A stretch of 16,668 bases of DNA from Fervidifonticultor_A octavus_A (GTDB lineage: Bacteria; Sysuimicrobiota; Sysuimicrobiia; Sysuimicrobiales; Humicultoraceae): positions 1 to 16,668 of the forward strand of contig JAVKID010000065.1 in NCBI GenBank assembly GCA_031459655.1. The letters are read 5' to 3'. How positions within the stretch are numbered: the first letter of the stretch is position 1; the number at the start of each line of letters is the position of its first letter. The position numbers were made by a program, and so were the translations under genes. Positions 14,691 through 16,668 of this stretch are shown one piece after another. Below the pieces are notes generated by a model. That model saw only the letters and a list, made by a program, of their open reading frames with translations. It searched no databases and was not told where the DNA came from.

Positions 14691-15631
14691 CGCTTAGCAC
14701 CTCCCCCTTCGATCCGACCGGAATCGCCTACCGAGTCCGCAGGACCTGCCTGTCGCCGGCGCGCCCGTCGGTAGGCCACGCGGACCACGTCCTGCGCCAG
14801 CACCTTGGCGATGAGCCGCCTGTACTCGGCCGACGCCCGGAGGTCCGAGATGGGACGAGCCTGGGCGGCAACCCTCTCGCCGCACTCCCGGAGGACCGAG
14901 TCCTCCAGGCCGCTGCCCACCAGGACCTTGGCCGCAGAGTCCGCTACGATGACGGTGGGTCCCACGGCACCGAGGGCGATGGCTGCGTCCTCCACCTGCT
15001 GACCATCCGCGGCCAGCCGGAGTCTGGCTGCGACGCCTACGAACGCCAGGTCCATTGCCCGCCGCACGGTGAACCGGCGGTAAGCGCTTCCTTCCCTCGG
15101 ACCAAGCGCACTAACGCGAAGGCCGAGGACCGCTTCCCCGGCAGACAGCGCGGTTCGGCCCGGACCGGTCAGGAACGCACAGAGATCGACCCGGCGCTCG
15201 ACGCGGCCGCCCAGCAGCACTTGGGCCCTGTGGACTGTCAGGGCCGGCACCGTGTCCGCTGCAGGTGATGCGTTGCAGACGTTGCCGACCACCGAGGCCA
15301 CGTTGCGGATTTGGACCGAACCGACCACAGCCGCCGCGTCGGCCAGGGCCGGGACTTCCCTTGGGATGCGGGGGTGGCAGAGGAGCTCGGCGTAGGTGAC
15401 GCCGGCTCCGATCTCGATAGACGTGCCCTGAATCTCGAGGACCCGCAGTTCCTCCACGCCCCCCACCCACACAAGCGGTCCTTCCTCCGGGGACTGCCAA
15501 GCCCGGGGAACCAGGTCCGTCCCGCCAGCGAACGGCCTCCGGCCGTCCGCCACGAGTCCGAGGAACTCACCGAGGCTTCGGGGGAACAACGCATCCCACG
15601 GACCGAGTTGGCACACATCCGCCGCCCGCAT
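14687..15631 (-). CDS. FAD-binding medium subunit, xanthine dehydrogenase family
   Basis: Flavoprotein subunit of 314 residues of the molybdenum hydroxylase (CoxM/XdhB type). It takes electrons from the 2Fe-2S subunit and passes them to the final acceptor. Both FAD pyrophosphate-binding motifs are visible: FAGGTDL (34-40) and SVVGNVCNASPAAD (113-126). A C-terminal CO-dehydrogenase-flavoprotein-like domain follows (about 185-285) and then a basic tail. ATG at 15631 begins only 8 bases after a predicted -10 box and has no ribosome site, so the mRNA may be nearly leaderless. It is the first gene of the operon. Its partner subunits come after the transporter and regulator genes, an unusual split. 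Family sure. Confidence 0.93.
   Translation of the reverse strand: MRAADVCQLGPWDALFPRSLGEFLGLVADGRRPFAGGTDLVPRAWQSPEEGPLVWVGGVEELRVLEIQGTSIEIGAGVTYAELLCHPRIPREVPALADAAAVVGSVQIRNVASVVGNVCNASPAADTVPALTVHRAQVLLGGRVERRVDLCAFLTGPGRTALSAGEAVLGLRVSALGPREGSAYRRFTVRRAMDLAFVGVAARLRLAADGQQVEDAAIALGAVGPTVIVADSAAKVLVGSGLEDSVLRECGERVAAQARPISDLRASAEYRRLIAKVLAQDVVRVAYRRARRRQAGPADSVGDSGRIEGGGAKR
14700..14704 (-). promoter_or_regulatory. Shine-Dalgarno of the binding-protein gene
   Basis: GGAGG on the minus strand, 9 bases before GTG 14690 and 12 before ATG 14687. The spacing favours the GTG. Confidence 0.6.
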
Positions 15632-15639
15632 GCGGGGCT

Positions 15640-15668
15640 AGGGTATTTGACATCTAACCGGAAGTCAA
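15640..15668 (-). promoter_or_regulatory. Predicted sigma70-like promoter of the operon
   Basis: On the minus strand, TTGACT (-35, 15668-15663) and TACCCT (-10, 15645-15640) are separated by exactly 17 bases. The -35 matches consensus at five of six positions; the -10 keeps the TA and final T. Transcription would begin around 15633, within a base or two of the ATG at 15631. It is the best promoter-like pair seen ahead of the operon. Confidence 0.6.
15647..15668. promoter_or_regulatory. Inverted repeat over the promoter, candidate TetR operator
   Basis: Arms TTGAC and GTCAA with 12 bases between them cover the -35 box and the spacer up to the -10. The length and position fit a TetR-type operator, but the arms are short and partly the -35 sequence itself, so it may be chance. 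Confidence 0.4.
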
Positions 15669-15671
15669 GAG

Positions 15672-15683
15672 AGCGACGTCGCT
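15672..15683. promoter_or_regulatory. 12-base perfect palindrome upstream of the -35 box
   Basis: AGCGACGTCGCT, perfectly self-complementary, lies 3 bases upstream of the -35 box. It is followed by TTTT on the plus strand. It is a second candidate regulator site; as a plus-strand terminator its stem would be only about 4 pairs. Confidence 0.45.
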
Positions 15684-15696
15684 TTTTCGATCTCCC

Positions 15697-15712
15697 TAGT
15701 CTTGTTTGACTA
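15697..15712. promoter_or_regulatory. Inverted repeat TAGTC-N6-GACTA
   Basis: Perfect 5-base arms around TTGTTT, in the same AT-richer gap about 30 bases upstream of the promoter. The outer TTTGAC recurs as a direct repeat at 15646-15651 and 15705-15710. Possible operator; function unproven. Confidence 0.35.
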
Positions 15713-16668
15713 TCATGTAAACACCTCGTGAAATCGTGGAAGTGCCCGCGGTTCCGGGGTGGTATGGAGCCGCCGGCAGGACAGGAGCGAGGCGAGGGGC
15801 AACCCTCTGTAGGGAGGCGGCCTCGCCGCCGGGCCTCGATCCCGTGATTGCCTGCTTCGGGCCCGCCACGGACACCCCGGATGAGGGAGTTGGCGGGCGC
15901 GGGAGCGCGCCCCGCCGGTTGAGGCACATGCGCCCTGCCCCATCCACGCAGGTGACCTGCTCCTCAACCAGCGGTCCGGCCTCCACGTGTCCTCCCACGC
16001 CCCGATGCAGGGTGACTGCGGGACCCCTCCGTGCTCGGGCCCGGACCGCTCGCAGCGGACGCAGCCAGGCGTCCGCCCGATTCTCTCCGCGGTCGGACCC
16101 TCGGCGGGACCGAACCCCTTTGGACAGTGGAGGGTGTGGCCGGCGAGGCCCCCGCACCCCGGACACGCAGGGGAGTCCTCGATGGCCCCGAGGGCACCCG
16201 CGGTTACGGTTCCGCCGCAAGGCTGGTCCAGTGCCTTGCCCTGGTTCCCGGGGAAGGTGTCCCCCTCGCCGCCCTCGGAACCCGTTGCTTCAGGAGGCGA
16301 CGGAGTATCCGCACCCATCCGGCTGTCGCCTCGATCCTCGGTCAACGCCTCGCCAGGGTGCCCCGGTGCCACGGACGCCACTGGCGCCACACCCCAGGTG
16401 GGCGCTGCCTCGGGCGTGGCATCCGTGGCGCTTCCGGCGTCTTCCCCGCGAGCAGGCAGGTACCTAGCCCACGCGTCCGCGAAGTCCGAGCGGATGTAGC
16501 CGCGGAGCGTTGTCCCATCAGGCATCCGCAAACCGCCGCGGCTTGATAGGCTTGCCCTCCGGCGTGCGGAACTCGTGGAGCATGCGCGCAAGCCGCGAGG
16601 CGGCGGCCCGCGGCGCCTCGTCGCGGCCCACGTCCCGGGCCCACCACCGGGGCCAGGGACCGTCCTCC
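15713..16668 (-). pseudogene. Frameshifted C-terminal part of a DUF3631-like primase/helicase
   Basis: From the right edge, a 49-codon frame (16667-16518) reads EDGPWPRWWARDV... to LARMLHEFRTPEGKPIKPRR and then meets TGA at 16520-16518. The neighbouring frame resumes at once with RMPDGTTLRGY followed by IRSDFADAWARYLPA, the expected continuation. Dropping one base in the TTTGCGG stretch near 16,530 joins them. The LARxL...GY.R.DFxDAWARYLP pattern is that of the DUF3631 C-terminal end found in mobile-element primase/helicase proteins. A Pro/Ala-rich tail and a CxxC pair (CPGCGG) follow, and the open frame ends at 15713; how much of the last 200 codons is real is unclear. The N-terminus lies outside the window. 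It reads toward the operon. Either a true pseudogene or a sequencing indel. Confidence 0.6.
15791..15827. other. Nested inverted repeat (possible stem-loop)
   Basis: GGCGAGG (15791-15797) pairs with CCTCGCC (15821-15827), and inside it CCCT pairs with AGGG around CTGT. It lies in the uncertain tail of the primase remnant. No T-run follows, so it is not a clear terminator. In DNA this GC-rich it may be incidental. Confidence 0.35.

Noticed and set aside
15672..15688. Rho-independent terminator on the plus strand (palindrome followed by TTTTT)
   Set aside because: With a minimal loop the stem has only about 4 pairs, and there is no plus-strand gene to terminate.
15706..15734. Possible plus-strand promoter TTGACT-N17-TGAAAT
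   Set aside because: The boxes are reasonable, but no plus-strand gene follows. Probably a by-product of the AT-richer repeats in the gap.
15736..16467. 243-codon plus-strand open frame opposite the primase remnant
   Set aside because: Pro/Arg-rich translation with no recognisable motif, and the minus strand carries the conserved primase-like sequence. Long open frames are common in DNA this GC-rich.
15632..16668. tRNA, rRNA or CRISPR array in the right-hand region
   Set aside because: No cloverleaf, no rRNA-like conserved stretch and no regularly spaced repeats could be seen.

Overview
The window is high-GC bacterial DNA with a very compact layout. All 13 convincing protein-coding genes read on the minus strand. 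Most junctions are 4-8 base stop/start overlaps or gaps of a few bases, and GTG is a frequent start codon. It looks like one long operon, transcribed from about 15,633 toward base 1 and running off the left edge. The phylum cannot be fixed from the sequence. An F420-type LLM oxidoreductase, GC-rich codon use and a possibly leaderless promoter would suit an actinobacterium, a chloroflexote, a high-GC Firmicutes lineage or an uncultured soil/thermal lineage, but this is only a guess.

In the direction of transcription: (1) A roughly 80-base AT-richer regulatory gap (15,632-15,712) holds a good sigma70-like promoter and several inverted repeats. (2) The FAD subunit of a xanthine-dehydrogenase-family molybdenum hydroxylase. 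(3) A PotABCD-like ABC importer: Tat/lipobox substrate-binding lipoprotein, first permease, then a second permease that is in frame with its ATPase, giving one 709-codon ORF. A nine-base C tract in the linker may be responsible for this fusion. (4) A TetR regulator embedded in the operon. (5) The 2Fe-2S and molybdopterin subunits that complete the hydroxylase. (6) Catabolic genes: MaoC hydratase, amidase-signature amidase, alpha/beta hydrolase, divergent crotonase, AMP-forming acyl-CoA ligase, LLM flavin/F420 oxidoreductase and an SDR cut by the window edge.

Taken together the operon reads as an import-and-degrade module. An ABC importer brings in a small, probably nitrogen-containing compound, and the Mo hydroxylase oxygenates a heteroaromatic or alicyclic carbon. 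Amidase and hydrolase then open or deacylate it, the ligase makes a CoA thioester, and crotonase, MaoC and SDR carry out beta-oxidation-like steps. The LLM enzyme supplies a reduction or monooxygenation. The substrate is not identified; this is inference from enzyme classes and order.

At the right edge (15,713-16,668) lies the C-terminal part of what resembles a DUF3631-type primase/helicase of mobile elements, interrupted by an apparent one-base frameshift. This suggests that the operon abuts a decayed mobile element.
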